A DNA stretch of 64,000 nucleotides from Oceanobacillus sojae (lineage in GTDB: Bacteria > Bacillota > Bacilli > Bacillales > Amphibacillaceae): positions 1 through 64,000 of the forward strand of contig NZ_BJYM01000019.1 of NCBI RefSeq assembly GCF_007991515.1, in the 5' to 3' direction. This document shows, piece by piece, positions 41,349-50,025 of this stretch (the first letter of the stretch is position 1; every line of letters starts with the position of its first letter). Position numbers and translations under genes: made by a program. Below the pieces are notes generated by a model. It made no database searches and was not told the origin of the DNA. It saw nothing but the letters and a program-made list of their open reading frames with translations.

Positions 41349-42896
41349 TTGCGTCGCAAACTAGAAAAATTTGTTGATCTACTTCCAGAAATACGGCTTC
41401 TAAAGCCTTATAAAAAAACGAAGTATGGAGCTCATTATGAAATGACGATGAAGCAATTCAGGAAGAAAGTACATCGGGATTTACCACCAACAACCTTATG
41501 GGGTTATAACGGTCAATTTCCTGGACCGATGATTGAAGCAAATCGGGATGAACCTGTTCACGTAACATGGCTGAATCAATTGCCAAGTAAACATCTGCTT
41601 CCTGTTGATGTATCAATTCATGGACTTGATCAACTGCCTGCTGTACGCACTGTGGTGCATCTGCATGGTATTGAGACAAAACCAGAAAGCGATGGGCATC
41701 CGGAAGCGTGGTATACAAATAACTTTCGGGAAACCGGGCCTACTTTTTCGAGAAAAACATTCACGTATCCAAATCATCAGCGCGGAAGTCTGCTTTGGTA
41801 TCATGATCATGCGATGGGAATTACACGATTAAATGTATATGCAGGACTTGCAGGAATGTACATTTTGCGTGATAAACAGGAGGAAGCTTTAAACCTGCCG
41901 ATGGGGGACTATGAGATTCCGCTTATGATTACAGACCGGAGCTTTAACGACGATGGTTCATTATTTTATCCATCACAGCCTGATGATGCAGCTGCTAATC
42001 TGCCAAACCCTTCTATTTTGCCTGCCTTCAATGGAGATAAAATATTAGTTAACGGAAAGATATGGCCTTACTTGGAGGTTGAACCGAGAAAATACCGCTT
42101 CCGGATTTTGAATGCTTCAAATACACGGTCTTATCGATTACGGCTTGATTCCAATACATTATTCCAACAAATCGGTTCTGATGGCGGATTGCTTAGAAGT
42201 ACAGTCGAAATGGAGGAAATCAATTTTCAGCCGGCAGAACGAATTGATGTCATTATTGATTTTTCGAAAGCAGCCGGTCAATCCATCATATTAAAAAATG
42301 ATTTAGGAGCAAATGCTAATCCAGATGACGAAACTGGGGAGATTATGCAATTTCGAGTTACGAAGCCATTAAAAAATAAGGATAGCAGTCATTTGCCTTC
42401 CGCTTTATCTGTTATTCCTTCATTAAAACAGAATGATGTTTCGGGCATTCGCTATTTAAAATTAGTCGGTTCTTCTGACGAATTTGATCGTCCCTTATTA
42501 CTTCTAAGCAATAAACACTGGCATGACCCAGTTACAGAAAATCCGCGGCTTGGATCAACAGAGATATGGGGTTTTACAAATACAACAAATTTTTCTCATC
42601 CAATTCATATTCATCTGGTTCAATTCCAGGTGTTGGAGCATCAACCATTCGATCTGGACCAATATAATATAGATGGAAAAATTATATTTACAGGACCGCC
42701 TCAATCGCCGGCAGCAAATAACCGCGGCTGGAAAGATACTATTGAGGCGCCAGCAGCTAACATTACCAGAGTAATTGCTAAATTTGCACCATATAGCGGA
42801 GAGTTTGTGTGGCACTGTCATATTTTAGAGCATGAAGATTATGATATGATGCGGCCTTATATGGTTGTAGATGAAGATGAATATGACGAAAAGTAA
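41349..42896 (+). CDS. cotA: CotA-like multicopper oxidase (laccase/bilirubin oxidase)
   Basis: 515 residues, essentially the size of B. subtilis CotA (513). Copper ligands: HLHGIETKPESDG (type 2/3), WYHDHAMGITRLN, HPIHIHLVQFQVLEH, and the C-terminal HCHILEHEDYDMMRP, with Met as the type 1 axial ligand. There is no signal peptide, as in the spore-coat CotA. CotA oxidises phenols and bilirubin and makes coat pigment; here the location is inferred. The start is TTG 41349, 6 nt after GAGGTG. A TGATAAT-type word lies 115 bp upstream but is a poor Fur box. Confidence 0.9.
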   Translation: MRRKLEKFVDLLPEIRLLKPYKKTKYGAHYEMTMKQFRKKVHRDLPPTTLWGYNGQFPGPMIEANRDEPVHVTWLNQLPSKHLLPVDVSIHGLDQLPAVRTVVHLHGIETKPESDGHPEAWYTNNFRETGPTFSRKTFTYPNHQRGSLLWYHDHAMGITRLNVYAGLAGMYILRDKQEEALNLPMGDYEIPLMITDRSFNDDGSLFYPSQPDDAAANLPNPSILPAFNGDKILVNGKIWPYLEVEPRKYRFRILNASNTRSYRLRLDSNTLFQQIGSDGGLLRSTVEMEEINFQPAERIDVIIDFSKAAGQSIILKNDLGANANPDDETGEIMQFRVTKPLKNKDSSHLPSALSVIPSLKQNDVSGIRYLKLVGSSDEFDRPLLLLSNKHWHDPVTENPRLGSTEIWGFTNTTNFSHPIHIHLVQFQVLEHQPFDLDQYNIDGKIIFTGPPQSPAANNRGWKDTIEAPAANITRVIAKFAPYSGEFVWHCHILEHEDYDMMRPYMVVDEDEYDEK

Positions 42897-42915
42897 TGCT
42901 GAATTTATACAGAAT

Positions 42916-42946
42916 AAGAGCTGGAATTGATTCAGCTCTTTTTTTG
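42916..42946 (+). terminator. Terminator of the multicopper oxidase gene
   Basis: AAGAGCTG and CAGCTCTT form an 8-bp stem followed by seven T. Confidence 0.85.
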
Positions 42947-43157
42947 AGGTATTAAATAAAGTGAATACTGGCGTACTGTTTTCATAGGAAGCATATCCAA
43001 ATGAGAGGGAGGGATTTTTATTGATTGAAGTTTCCGTTTATCGAGAAATTATTGTGTATCAGGAAGAACTTATATAGTAGTTATAGTACAATGAAATAAA
43101 GCGCTTACTTATAATGCAATAGATTTACTTAAGCTGATTATGCGAGGAGGATGAATA

Positions 43158-43637
43158 ATGGAAGAAAAAATTGAAAAAGCGATACAGGATATTTACCCTG
43201 ATGATTTCTCCTGGTGTTATGGGTGCGGCCGGTTAAATGAAGATGGCCATCACCTTCGAACCGGATGGCAGGGAGATAAAACAGTTACTATCTTTACACC
43301 TGAATCAAAGTATATGGGAATCCCGGGTTTTATTTATGGTGGACTGATAGCTTCCTTAATGGATTGTCATGGTTCTGGATCTGCTGCACTTGCATTACAC
43401 CGCAAGAATGGAAATGAAATCGGCGATGGGACTGTACCGCCAAGGTTTGTTACCGCTTCCCTAAATGTTGAATTCCTTAAGCCGACTCCACAGGATGTTC
43501 CCTTAAAAGCAATTGGGACAGTTGAAGAAATCCATCCTAAAAGATGGAAGGTGCATACAGAGGTGTCTGCTAATGATGTTCTTTGTGCCCGTGGAGTGGT
43601 AGAACTTGTTGTTATGCCCAGTACATTTTTAAAATAA
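43158..43637 (+). CDS. Hotdog-fold thioesterase (PaaI-like)
   Basis: 159 residues with the hotdog fold. The helix and loop IPGFIYGGLIASLMDCHGSG (about residues 55-74) carries the family GG and a catalytic-type Asp, followed by VTASLNVEFLKPTPQDVPL. The N-terminal CYGCGRLNEDGHHL holds a Cys-x-x-Cys seen in many PaaI-type proteins. It likely hydrolyses an acyl-CoA. It directly precedes a kinase-like gene. Start ATG follows GAGGAGG. Confidence 0.85.
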   Translation: MEEKIEKAIQDIYPDDFSWCYGCGRLNEDGHHLRTGWQGDKTVTIFTPESKYMGIPGFIYGGLIASLMDCHGSGSAALALHRKNGNEIGDGTVPPRFVTASLNVEFLKPTPQDVPLKAIGTVEEIHPKRWKVHTEVSANDVLCARGVVELVVMPSTFLK

Positions 43638-43674
43638 TATATTGGAAGATTGTTATAAGAGGAGAAGGATAATT

Positions 43675-44616
43675 TTGAGTCAGGAGATACTTACAGAACT
43701 TAATAAACTATATCCAATTCGTTTCATTAAGACAGAAGCGGTAACAGATGAGATATTTCGATGCATTTCAGAAGAAGGCAATTACTTTGCAAGAATTACA
43801 AACTATAAAAGCTTTGATGAACAGCTGGAGGAAGTTAATTATACAGATTTCCTGTGTAAGAAAGGATTGGGAGTATCACCAACAATATCTTCTTTCAATG
43901 GGAATACAGTAGAAAAACTGATTTATAATAACCGTGAACTCTTAACAGTGCTTTATAAAGCAGCGCCTGGTGTACATTTACCAAGAAATCAATGGAATGT
44001 AGATATACTAAAAGAATTAGGCAGACAAATTGGTAAATTGCATCGTTTGTCCCGAAAGTTTGAAGAACTGTATCCAATTAAACATATTAATGATTGGCAT
44101 GATAATGAGGAATACAACTTTCTAAAATATATTCCTGAAGAAGAATCCACTATCAGAGATGTTGCAGAAGAGGTTTTATCAACTATAAAACAAATTCCTC
44201 AAAATAATTCGAATTATGGGTTGTTACATGGTGATTTATGGCTGGAAAACATATTGGTGGATGAAAATTCGAATGTAACAATGGTTGATTTTCAAGATTG
44301 TGAAAAGCATTATTATATTTACGATCTAGCAGTTCCTATATACAGTGCAGTGGAGTATTCATTTGCAGGCGGAGGCAACATAGCTGAATACGGACGGGGT
44401 ATTACAAAAGCAATCATTGAGGGATATCAGGAGGAAAATGATCTGCCTTTGGAAACGTTAGATAAACTGCCCTTATTTATTAAATTAAAAGAATTGTTTG
44501 AATACAACATAATGCATATGTACTGGGATAAAGAAAAGCTGACTGAAGAACAGATAAGAATAATGAATCATTTTAGAATAAGGATAGAACTAGAGTCTTC
44601 TTTTTTTGAAAGCTGA
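43675..44616 (+). CDS. Aminoglycoside phosphotransferase/choline kinase-fold kinase
   Basis: 313 residues of the APH/ChoK kinase fold. The catalytic loop is LLHGDLWLENILVD (about residues 184-197) and the metal-binding MVDFQDCEKHYYIYDLAVP (about 203-221, DFD variant DFQD). The N-terminal lobe is short. Family substrates are aminoglycosides, homoserine, choline and sugars; nothing here decides which. TTG 43675 is chosen, 6 nt after GAGGAGAAGG; the frame opens earlier at ATG 43642 without a good site. Confidence 0.8.
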   Translation: MSQEILTELNKLYPIRFIKTEAVTDEIFRCISEEGNYFARITNYKSFDEQLEEVNYTDFLCKKGLGVSPTISSFNGNTVEKLIYNNRELLTVLYKAAPGVHLPRNQWNVDILKELGRQIGKLHRLSRKFEELYPIKHINDWHDNEEYNFLKYIPEEESTIRDVAEEVLSTIKQIPQNNSNYGLLHGDLWLENILVDENSNVTMVDFQDCEKHYYIYDLAVPIYSAVEYSFAGGGNIAEYGRGITKAIIEGYQEENDLPLETLDKLPLFIKLKELFEYNIMHMYWDKEKLTEEQIRIMNHFRIRIELESSFFES

Positions 44617-44660
44617 TATTTATGAAACGCTGCTATGGAAGCGGTAGATTGGTTAATAGA

Positions 44661-44752
44661 GCCAGTTAGTTGAACGGTAATGAAAAAGCAGAAGGGAAGA
44701 GGCACTTCAGGTTCCTGCTGATTAAAGCATTACCGAAAACAACTGGTTTATA
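44661..44752. repeat. Long imperfect inverted repeat before the TetR gene
   Basis: CCAGTT, GTT, CGGTAATG and AGCAG in the left arm are matched by CTGCT, CATTACCG, AAC and AACTGG on the right, giving a stem of about 35 positions with internal loops. It has no T-run and encodes no clear protein. Possible structured RNA or remnant of a small mobile element. Confidence 0.45.
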
Positions 44753-44772
44753 ACTAACTTCAAATTAAAACA

Positions 44773-44834
44773 TTGACTTTATTTGTATGAAAAGATAGAA
44801 TAGTAACCAATAAAATGTTAGTTATCAATAACAT
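44773..44834 (+). promoter_or_regulatory. Promoter and operator of the second TetR gene
   Basis: TTGACT (44773-44778) and TAGAAT (44796-44801) are 17 bp apart. ATGTTA-N8-TAACAT (44815-44834) directly follows the -10 and shares ATGTTAGTT with the larger operator at 45591, consistent with autoregulation. Confidence 0.65.
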
Positions 44835-44860
44835 ACATTTCTGAAAGTGGAGGTGACGTT

Positions 44861-45448
44861 ATGTCGAAGAATAAATTAAGTACATCAGACAGGATATTAC
44901 AATCTGCACTTCAATTAATGAAGGAAAAAGGATTCCAGCCAGTGACCATTAAGGAAATTGCAGATGCAGCTAATGTAAGCGAAATGACGATTTTTCGCCA
45001 CTTTGAAACAAAAAAAGGAGTTCTGGAGGCAGCGATTGAAAGAAATACGGTTGTTCCCGGGTTTAAGCAGATACTTGATAAAGACATTGTTTGGAATTTG
45101 GAAAAAGATTTGCTGCAGATAGCCAATTTATACCTTGACCTTATGAAGCGTTATGAATCTATTTGTTTAATTGCTGTTCAAGAAAGAGCATCAATGCCTG
45201 AATTAGTCGATCTGGTGTCTGACAACACAGAGCAGTTAAAAGGATATATCACGGCATATTTTAATACCATGCAGGAGGAAGGGAAGATGAAGCAAACAGA
45301 TTCTTATACGCAGGCATCTATATTTTTAGCGACCTTGTTCAGCTATTTTATTTCTACTGCATTATGGAAAGAAAAATTTATCACTGTAGCAAAGGAGGAG
45401 TTTATTAAAAATAGTGTACAAACATTTTGTTATGGACTTCAACCGTAA
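44861..45448 (+). CDS. TetR/AcrR-family regulator
   Basis: 195 residues. The HTH is canonical: FQPVTIKEIADAANVSEMTI, then FRHFETKKGVLEAAI (about residues 26-60). The C-terminal domain is AcrR-like (YLDLMKRYESICLIAVQERA). It is followed by a broken small membrane gene and an NmrA-type reductase, with an inverted repeat ATGTTAGTT/AACTAACAT before the latter, so it likely controls that unit. Ligand unknown. Confidence 0.9.
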   Translation: MSKNKLSTSDRILQSALQLMKEKGFQPVTIKEIADAANVSEMTIFRHFETKKGVLEAAIERNTVVPGFKQILDKDIVWNLEKDLLQIANLYLDLMKRYESICLIAVQERASMPELVDLVSDNTEQLKGYITAYFNTMQEEGKMKQTDSYTQASIFLATLFSYFISTALWKEKFITVAKEEFIKNSVQTFCYGLQP

Positions 45449-45463
45449 AGGAGGTGTTTAAAA

Positions 45464-45592
45464 TTAGCGGACTCCACTAATCGTGTTTATTATTCCAGGC
45501 AAGTGTTTCTTATTTTAGCATGGATCTATGCTGTTTGTATTATTGCTCAAACGCTTATTGCCGGTATGGCAGTCATAATAAAAAATTTATAA
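45464..45592 (+). pseudogene. Truncated DUF6220-like small membrane protein without a start codon
   Basis: A strong AAAGGAGGTG (45448-45455) is followed, at the right distance, by TTA rather than TTG or ATG. The frame then reads LADSTNRVYYSRQVFLILAW and IYAVCIIAQTLIAGMAVIIK, closely recalling the first third of DUF6220 membrane proteins (usually about 110 residues), and stops at 45590. The loss of start and C-terminus suggests a decaying gene. Confidence 0.5.
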
Positions 45593-45624
45593 TAAATGTT
45601 AGTTGTTACTAACTAACATTTATT
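45591..45624. promoter_or_regulatory. TetR operator before the NmrA-like gene
   Basis: AATAAATGTTAGTT and AACTAACATTTATT are exact complements separated by 6 nt. The position, 17 bp before the reductase start, suggests that repressor binding blocks its transcription. Confidence 0.7.
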
Positions 45625-45641
45625 ATTGAGAGGTGTTTTAT

Positions 45642-46277
45642 ATGAAAATTGTTGTATTTGGAGCCACTGGTGATACAGGAATTCCATTAGTAAAGCAATT
45701 ACTTCTAGAAGGTCATGAAGTAACAGCAATCGTACGAAACCCGGAAAAGTTAGAATTATCCGGAACACGTCTGGAAGTTATAAGAGGGGATGTTTTAAAT
45801 CCAGCTGCCATAGAAGGAAAGCTGACTGGAAAAGAGGCCGTATTATCAGTTCTTGGCGGAAATCACCGCCAGCCGACAACGGTTTACTCGGAAGGTATGG
45901 CAAATATAATAAAAGAAATGAAGAAATCAGGAGTTAATCGACTGATTTGCTTATCTGCTGAAACACTTAAATCGAAGGAAGAATCTTCGTTTACAGAGCG
46001 TATCCTTGTTAAAGTTTTATGGAGAATATTTCATAATTTATATAGTGACATGCAGCGAATGGAAGAAGAAATCTATCAAAGTACAGTTGATTGGACCATT
46101 ATCCGGCCGCCTTATCTGACTAACGGCGTTCCAAAAGGGCGTTATCAAATAAGCTTTGATAAACCTGTTAAGAAAGGAAAGGGGCGTATAACCCGGGCGG
46201 ATTTGGCTGCATCTATAGTAGATCAATTGAAAAATCCAGATTCTATTCATAGAGTTGCTTATGTTTGTGCTAAGTAG
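45642..46277 (+). CDS. NmrA/SDR-like NAD(P)-binding protein (YwnB type)
   Basis: 211 residues. The N-terminal MKIVVFGATGDTGIPLVKQL (residues 1-20) is the atypical-SDR nucleotide motif GxxGxxG, followed by SVLGGNHRQPTTVYSEGM and a C-terminal DWTIIRPPYLTNG. Such proteins are NAD(P)H-binding reductases or redox sensors, often controlled by TetR or HxlR proteins. ATG 45642 follows GAGAGGTG by 6 nt; upstream in-frame codons overlap the operator region. The substrate is unknown. Confidence 0.85.
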   Translation: MKIVVFGATGDTGIPLVKQLLLEGHEVTAIVRNPEKLELSGTRLEVIRGDVLNPAAIEGKLTGKEAVLSVLGGNHRQPTTVYSEGMANIIKEMKKSGVNRLICLSAETLKSKEESSFTERILVKVLWRIFHNLYSDMQRMEEEIYQSTVDWTIIRPPYLTNGVPKGRYQISFDKPVKKGKGRITRADLAASIVDQLKNPDSIHRVAYVCAK

Positions 46278-46397
46278 AATATATTTTATGAAAAAATAAC
46301 AAATGGACCACGCTTTTCACGAAGTTTGCAAGTACAAATAGTTCGATATTGCTTTTAGAGGGAATATTCACCCTTTCAAATTCCTCTCAAATTTTTC

Positions 46398-46434
46398 CCT
46401 CCATCGTTTTTTCAAGAAACAATGGAGGTTTTTT
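46398..46434 (+). terminator. Terminator after the NmrA-like gene
   Basis: CCTCCATcGTTT and AAACaATGGAGG form a stem with one mismatch, followed by six T. Confidence 0.8.
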
Positions 46435-46960
46435 ATGTTTTTATGAAACACGATGCATTTGTTTTTGGGATCAAAATAAATTTTAAAATCTAGCTAACTT
46501 CTTCTCTAGATTGAGTTCGGAGGCATCACAATTTGCTTTATCATAACTGTTCACCTAATTGAATTTTTATGTCGAATCGAGTCGGTTACCAATTTTTACT
46601 ATGGTTGATTATGAATTCTGACTATGATAAAATGTCTCATTATTCGTACATATGTTTTGTGAGAATATATTGTTATTATCGATAGCGTCAAAGAAAATAT
46701 GAAAACGCTATCTGATTTTAGAGACTTTAACTTGGAATCTTTACAAGCATAAATCATAGTGCAAAGATGCAGCTGTCTCTTGCTTCATAAAAATTTATAA
46801 CTTTTCATGCTTGTCATTCCAAGTAAATTCCTGTCTCAATAGGAAATTTTAGAAAGGAGGGTATGCTTGACTTTGAGTGGAAAAAATCCTCCATACCAAT
46901 AGTTTGACGGAGAAATCATAAAAATTTTAATGATATGACATTAATAAAAGGAGATGAAGT
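46435..46960. other. Long leader region before the abgB-like operon, possible short leader peptide
   Basis: No ordinary gene is seen. GATAGCG/CGCTATC (46680-46711) forms a hairpin. AAAGGAGG (46853-46860) is an excellent ribosome site 6 nt before TTG 46867, which opens an 11-residue frame ending at 46902 and containing Asn-Pro-Pro-Tyr. An ATG at 46863 in another frame is too close to the site. A short control peptide for the operon is possible but unproven. Confidence 0.3.
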
Positions 46961-48397
46961 ATGTCTTTATATGATTCAGTACAGAAGAGTATAAAAAATA
47001 GTGAGGAAGATTACATAAGAATTTCCAGAGAAATTTGGGATAATCCGGAGCTGCGCTTTGAAGAAACAAAGTCCAGTGAAGTGCTGGCAACATATTTGGA
47101 ACAGAAAGGCTTTGCTGTTGAGCGCGGCATTGCAGATATTGATACTGCATTTGCAGCTTCATATGGGTCCGGTGGTCCTGTTATTGCGTTTTTAGGTGAA
47201 TTTGATGCCCTGTCCAACCTCAGTCAGGAACCAGGAATTGCTGAACAGCGAGCAATGGAAGAAGGCGGCAATGGACATGGCTGCGGTCACCATATGCTTG
47301 GCACAAGTGCGATGGCTTCGGCTATTGCTGCACGAGATTATATGGTGGAGCATAATCTTGAAGGTACTATCCGTTTTTATGGATGTCCCGGTGAAGAAGG
47401 CGGATCAGGTAAAACATTCATGGCACGTGAGGGTGTCTTTGATGATATTGACCTTGCGATATGCTGGCACCCGTGGATATACACCCAAGTATGGGTGAAT
47501 GAATCACTAGCAAACTATCAGGTGTCATTCAAGTTCAAAGGTGTATCTACACATGCTGCATCGAGCCCACATCTAGGACGCAGCGCACTTGATGCTGTTG
47601 AACTTATGAATGTCGGTGCAAATTATTTAAGAGAGCACGTAGAAGATACTGCACGGCTGCATTATGCCATTACAAATACAGGCGGCATTTCACCTAATGT
47701 GGTTCAGGGAGAAGCCGAAGTTCTATATTTGATGCGCGATGTCAGTGTGGAGAAGGCTGGCGCCATCTATGAGCGTGTGAAGAAGATCGCTGAAGGCGCA
47801 GCACTCATGACAGAAACCGAACTCAGCATTCACTTTGAAAAGGCATGCTCCAATTTTTTGCGCAATAATGTGCTGGAAGAAGTCATGGAGGAACAGCTTC
47901 AAGAAATCGGCGGCCTGTCATACACGGCTGATGAACTTGAGTTTGCTAAGAAGATTCAGGAATCACTTACTCCGGATGAAATCCAGTATTCGGAATCACA
48001 AATCAGTGATGCATATCATAAAGCTGGACAGGAACCCCCTGAATCCGAGGGAGCATTATATGGGAATACAATACCTTATTCCAAGGCATACAATCTTCTT
48101 CCCGGTTCGACGGATGTCGGAGATGTCAGTCAGATAGCACCAACAGTACAGTGCCTGGCAACATGCTATGCATTCGGCACACAGATGCATACGTGGCAAA
48201 CAGTTACACAGGGGAAGACGACCTATGCTGCGAAAGGAATGTTGCATGCAGCGCAGGTTATGGCACAGACTGCTGGGGCGGTTTTAAATAATCCCGAGAA
48301 AATCAAAGAAGCTCAAGCGGAATTTGACCGGCGTAAGGGTGGAAAGAAATATGTATGTCCTATCCCGCAAGGCGTGGTGCCTTCAAAATTAAATTGA
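46961..48397 (+). CDS. AbgB-like M20D amidohydrolase
   Basis: 478 residues of the M20D/AbgB family. Metal-site motifs are FLGEFDAL (Asp), GHGCGHHMLG (about residues 103-112, Cys/His type), GCPGEEGGSGK (about 147-157, Glu pair) and ICWHPWIY; the dimerisation domain starts VSFKFKGVSTHAASSP. AbgB cleaves p-aminobenzoyl-glutamate, a folate breakdown product, usually with AbgA. No abgA is here, and the next gene is an AbgT transporter, so a related N-acyl amino acid is equally possible. Start ATG follows AAAAGGAG. Confidence 0.85.
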   Translation: MSLYDSVQKSIKNSEEDYIRISREIWDNPELRFEETKSSEVLATYLEQKGFAVERGIADIDTAFAASYGSGGPVIAFLGEFDALSNLSQEPGIAEQRAMEEGGNGHGCGHHMLGTSAMASAIAARDYMVEHNLEGTIRFYGCPGEEGGSGKTFMAREGVFDDIDLAICWHPWIYTQVWVNESLANYQVSFKFKGVSTHAASSPHLGRSALDAVELMNVGANYLREHVEDTARLHYAITNTGGISPNVVQGEAEVLYLMRDVSVEKAGAIYERVKKIAEGAALMTETELSIHFEKACSNFLRNNVLEEVMEEQLQEIGGLSYTADELEFAKKIQESLTPDEIQYSESQISDAYHKAGQEPPESEGALYGNTIPYSKAYNLLPGSTDVGDVSQIAPTVQCLATCYAFGTQMHTWQTVTQGKTTYAAKGMLHAAQVMAQTAGAVLNNPEKIKEAQAEFDRRKGGKKYVCPIPQGVVPSKLN

Positions 48398-48419
48398 TAC
48401 TAAACAAGTGAGGTGTACC

Positions 48420-49961
48420 ATGGAAGATACAAACCATAAACAAAGCAAGTTCCAACGTGTACTGGATTTCATTGAGCGCTTCGGTAACAAGTTACCTCAT
48501 CCCTTTTTAATATTCGTTTATCTTGCAGCGATTATCATTATTATATCGGCAATCGTTGCCTCCTTTGATATTTCAGTTACACATCCGGGTACAGGGGAAG
48601 AAGTTGTGGCTAAGAGCCTTTTGTCAGGTGAAGGGCTATTGTTTGCCTTGGAAACAATGCTTGAGAACTTTACAGGATTTGCACCGCTCGGGCTTGTACT
48701 TACAATGATGTTAGGTATAGGTGTTGCCCAGGGGGTTGGATTGTTCGATACAGCAATCAAGCTGACCATTGAAAAAGCGCCCCGGGCAGTGATTACATAT
48801 GCTATTGCTTTTGTAGCGGTTATGGGTAACATAGCTTCCGATGCTGCTGCTGTCATTGTTCCGCCGCTCGCAGCAATGGTATTCTACTCTTTGGGCAGGC
48901 ATCCAGTTGCCGGTATTGCAGCCGGTTTCGCCGGTGCAGTAGGCGGCTTTACTGCGAATTTGCTTATCGCAGGTACAGATGCCCTGCTGGCCGGAATTAC
49001 CACTGAAGCAGCACGGGCAATTGACCAGGATATGCTGATCACACCAATTGATAACTATTTCTTTATGGCAACATCCGTCTTCCTGATTGTCCTGCTGGTT
49101 GGACTCGTAACTGAGAAAGTCATCGAGCCAAGGCTCGGAAAATATGATCCAAAGTATGCTGAAGAAGGTATTTTGGCACAGAAGCAGGAGAAAGTTGGCA
49201 GAATTGAAATAAAAGCACTCAGGAACAGCATGATTGCAGCACTTGTTTATATAGGCGTTATCCTAGCCTTGATCTGGCCTGAAACATCCGTCTTGCGCGG
49301 GGAAGGCGGAGTTCTGGTTCCATCGCCATTTCTGTCAAATATCGTGCCGATTATATTTGTATTTTTCATCGTTGTATCGGTCACATATGGAATATCAGCC
49401 AAAACAATTAAGAAGTCAGGAGATATCCCGGTTTTCATGGCCAGTGCAGTTAAAGATATGGCGCCATATATTGTACTTGTCTTTGCAATTGCGCAGTTTA
49501 TTGCATACTTCAACTGGACGAATCTGAGTACAATTATCGCGGTAAATAGTGCTGATTACCTCCAATCAGTCAATTTTGTCGGCTTACCGCTGATTATTAT
49601 ATTCATTCTGGTGATGGGGATGTTGAACCAGTTCATCACAAGCGGTTCAGCCCAGTGGGCGCTAATGGCTCCGGTTTTTGTACCGATGTTCATGCTGCTT
49701 GATTTCCATCCGGCGTTTACACAGCTGGCATATCGAATCGGTGATTCATCGACAGCGCTACTTACACCTTTAAACCCGTACCTGATCATGGTGCTTGGGT
49801 TCATGAAGCGTTATGATAAAAGGTCTGGACTTGGGTCTATCATTTCAACAATGATTCCTTACACGATTGCCCTGATGGTAGGATGGATACTCTTGATGAT
49901 AGTATGGTTCCTGCTTGATCTGCCGATTGGTCCGGGGATTAATATTAGATTAGATGGATAA
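48420..49961 (+). CDS. abgT: AbgT-family transporter
   Basis: 513 residues with about 11-13 hydrophobic helices and the family elements NKLPHPFLIFVYLAAIIIII, then GNIASDAAAVIVPPLAAMVF and DSSTALLTPLNPYLIMVLGF. AbgT proteins import p-aminobenzoyl-glutamate or, in some relatives, export sulphonamides using a proton gradient. It lies 22 bp after the AbgB-like gene, giving a transport/cleavage pair. ATG 48420 is chosen since GTGAGGTG serves as its ribosome site; the earlier in-frame GTG 48408 overlaps that site. Confidence 0.9.
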   Translation: MEDTNHKQSKFQRVLDFIERFGNKLPHPFLIFVYLAAIIIIISAIVASFDISVTHPGTGEEVVAKSLLSGEGLLFALETMLENFTGFAPLGLVLTMMLGIGVAQGVGLFDTAIKLTIEKAPRAVITYAIAFVAVMGNIASDAAAVIVPPLAAMVFYSLGRHPVAGIAAGFAGAVGGFTANLLIAGTDALLAGITTEAARAIDQDMLITPIDNYFFMATSVFLIVLLVGLVTEKVIEPRLGKYDPKYAEEGILAQKQEKVGRIEIKALRNSMIAALVYIGVILALIWPETSVLRGEGGVLVPSPFLSNIVPIIFVFFIVVSVTYGISAKTIKKSGDIPVFMASAVKDMAPYIVLVFAIAQFIAYFNWTNLSTIIAVNSADYLQSVNFVGLPLIIIFILVMGMLNQFITSGSAQWALMAPVFVPMFMLLDFHPAFTQLAYRIGDSSTALLTPLNPYLIMVLGFMKRYDKRSGLGSIISTMIPYTIALMVGWILLMIVWFLLDLPIGPGINIRLDG

Positions 49962-50025
49962 TTTTAAAAGGTGGGGATATTCTCTCCATCTTTTTTCACG
50001 ATAGGTAAGCAGAAGAGGAGAGATA

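Noticed and set aside
46863-46904. ATG-started 14-codon peptide before the abgB-like gene
   Set aside because: The ATG is only 2 nt from the ribosome site; the TTG frame at 46867 has better spacing.
47835-48137. 100-codon forward ORF inside the AbgB-like gene
   Set aside because: Off-frame shadow; the AbgB frame carries the family motifs.
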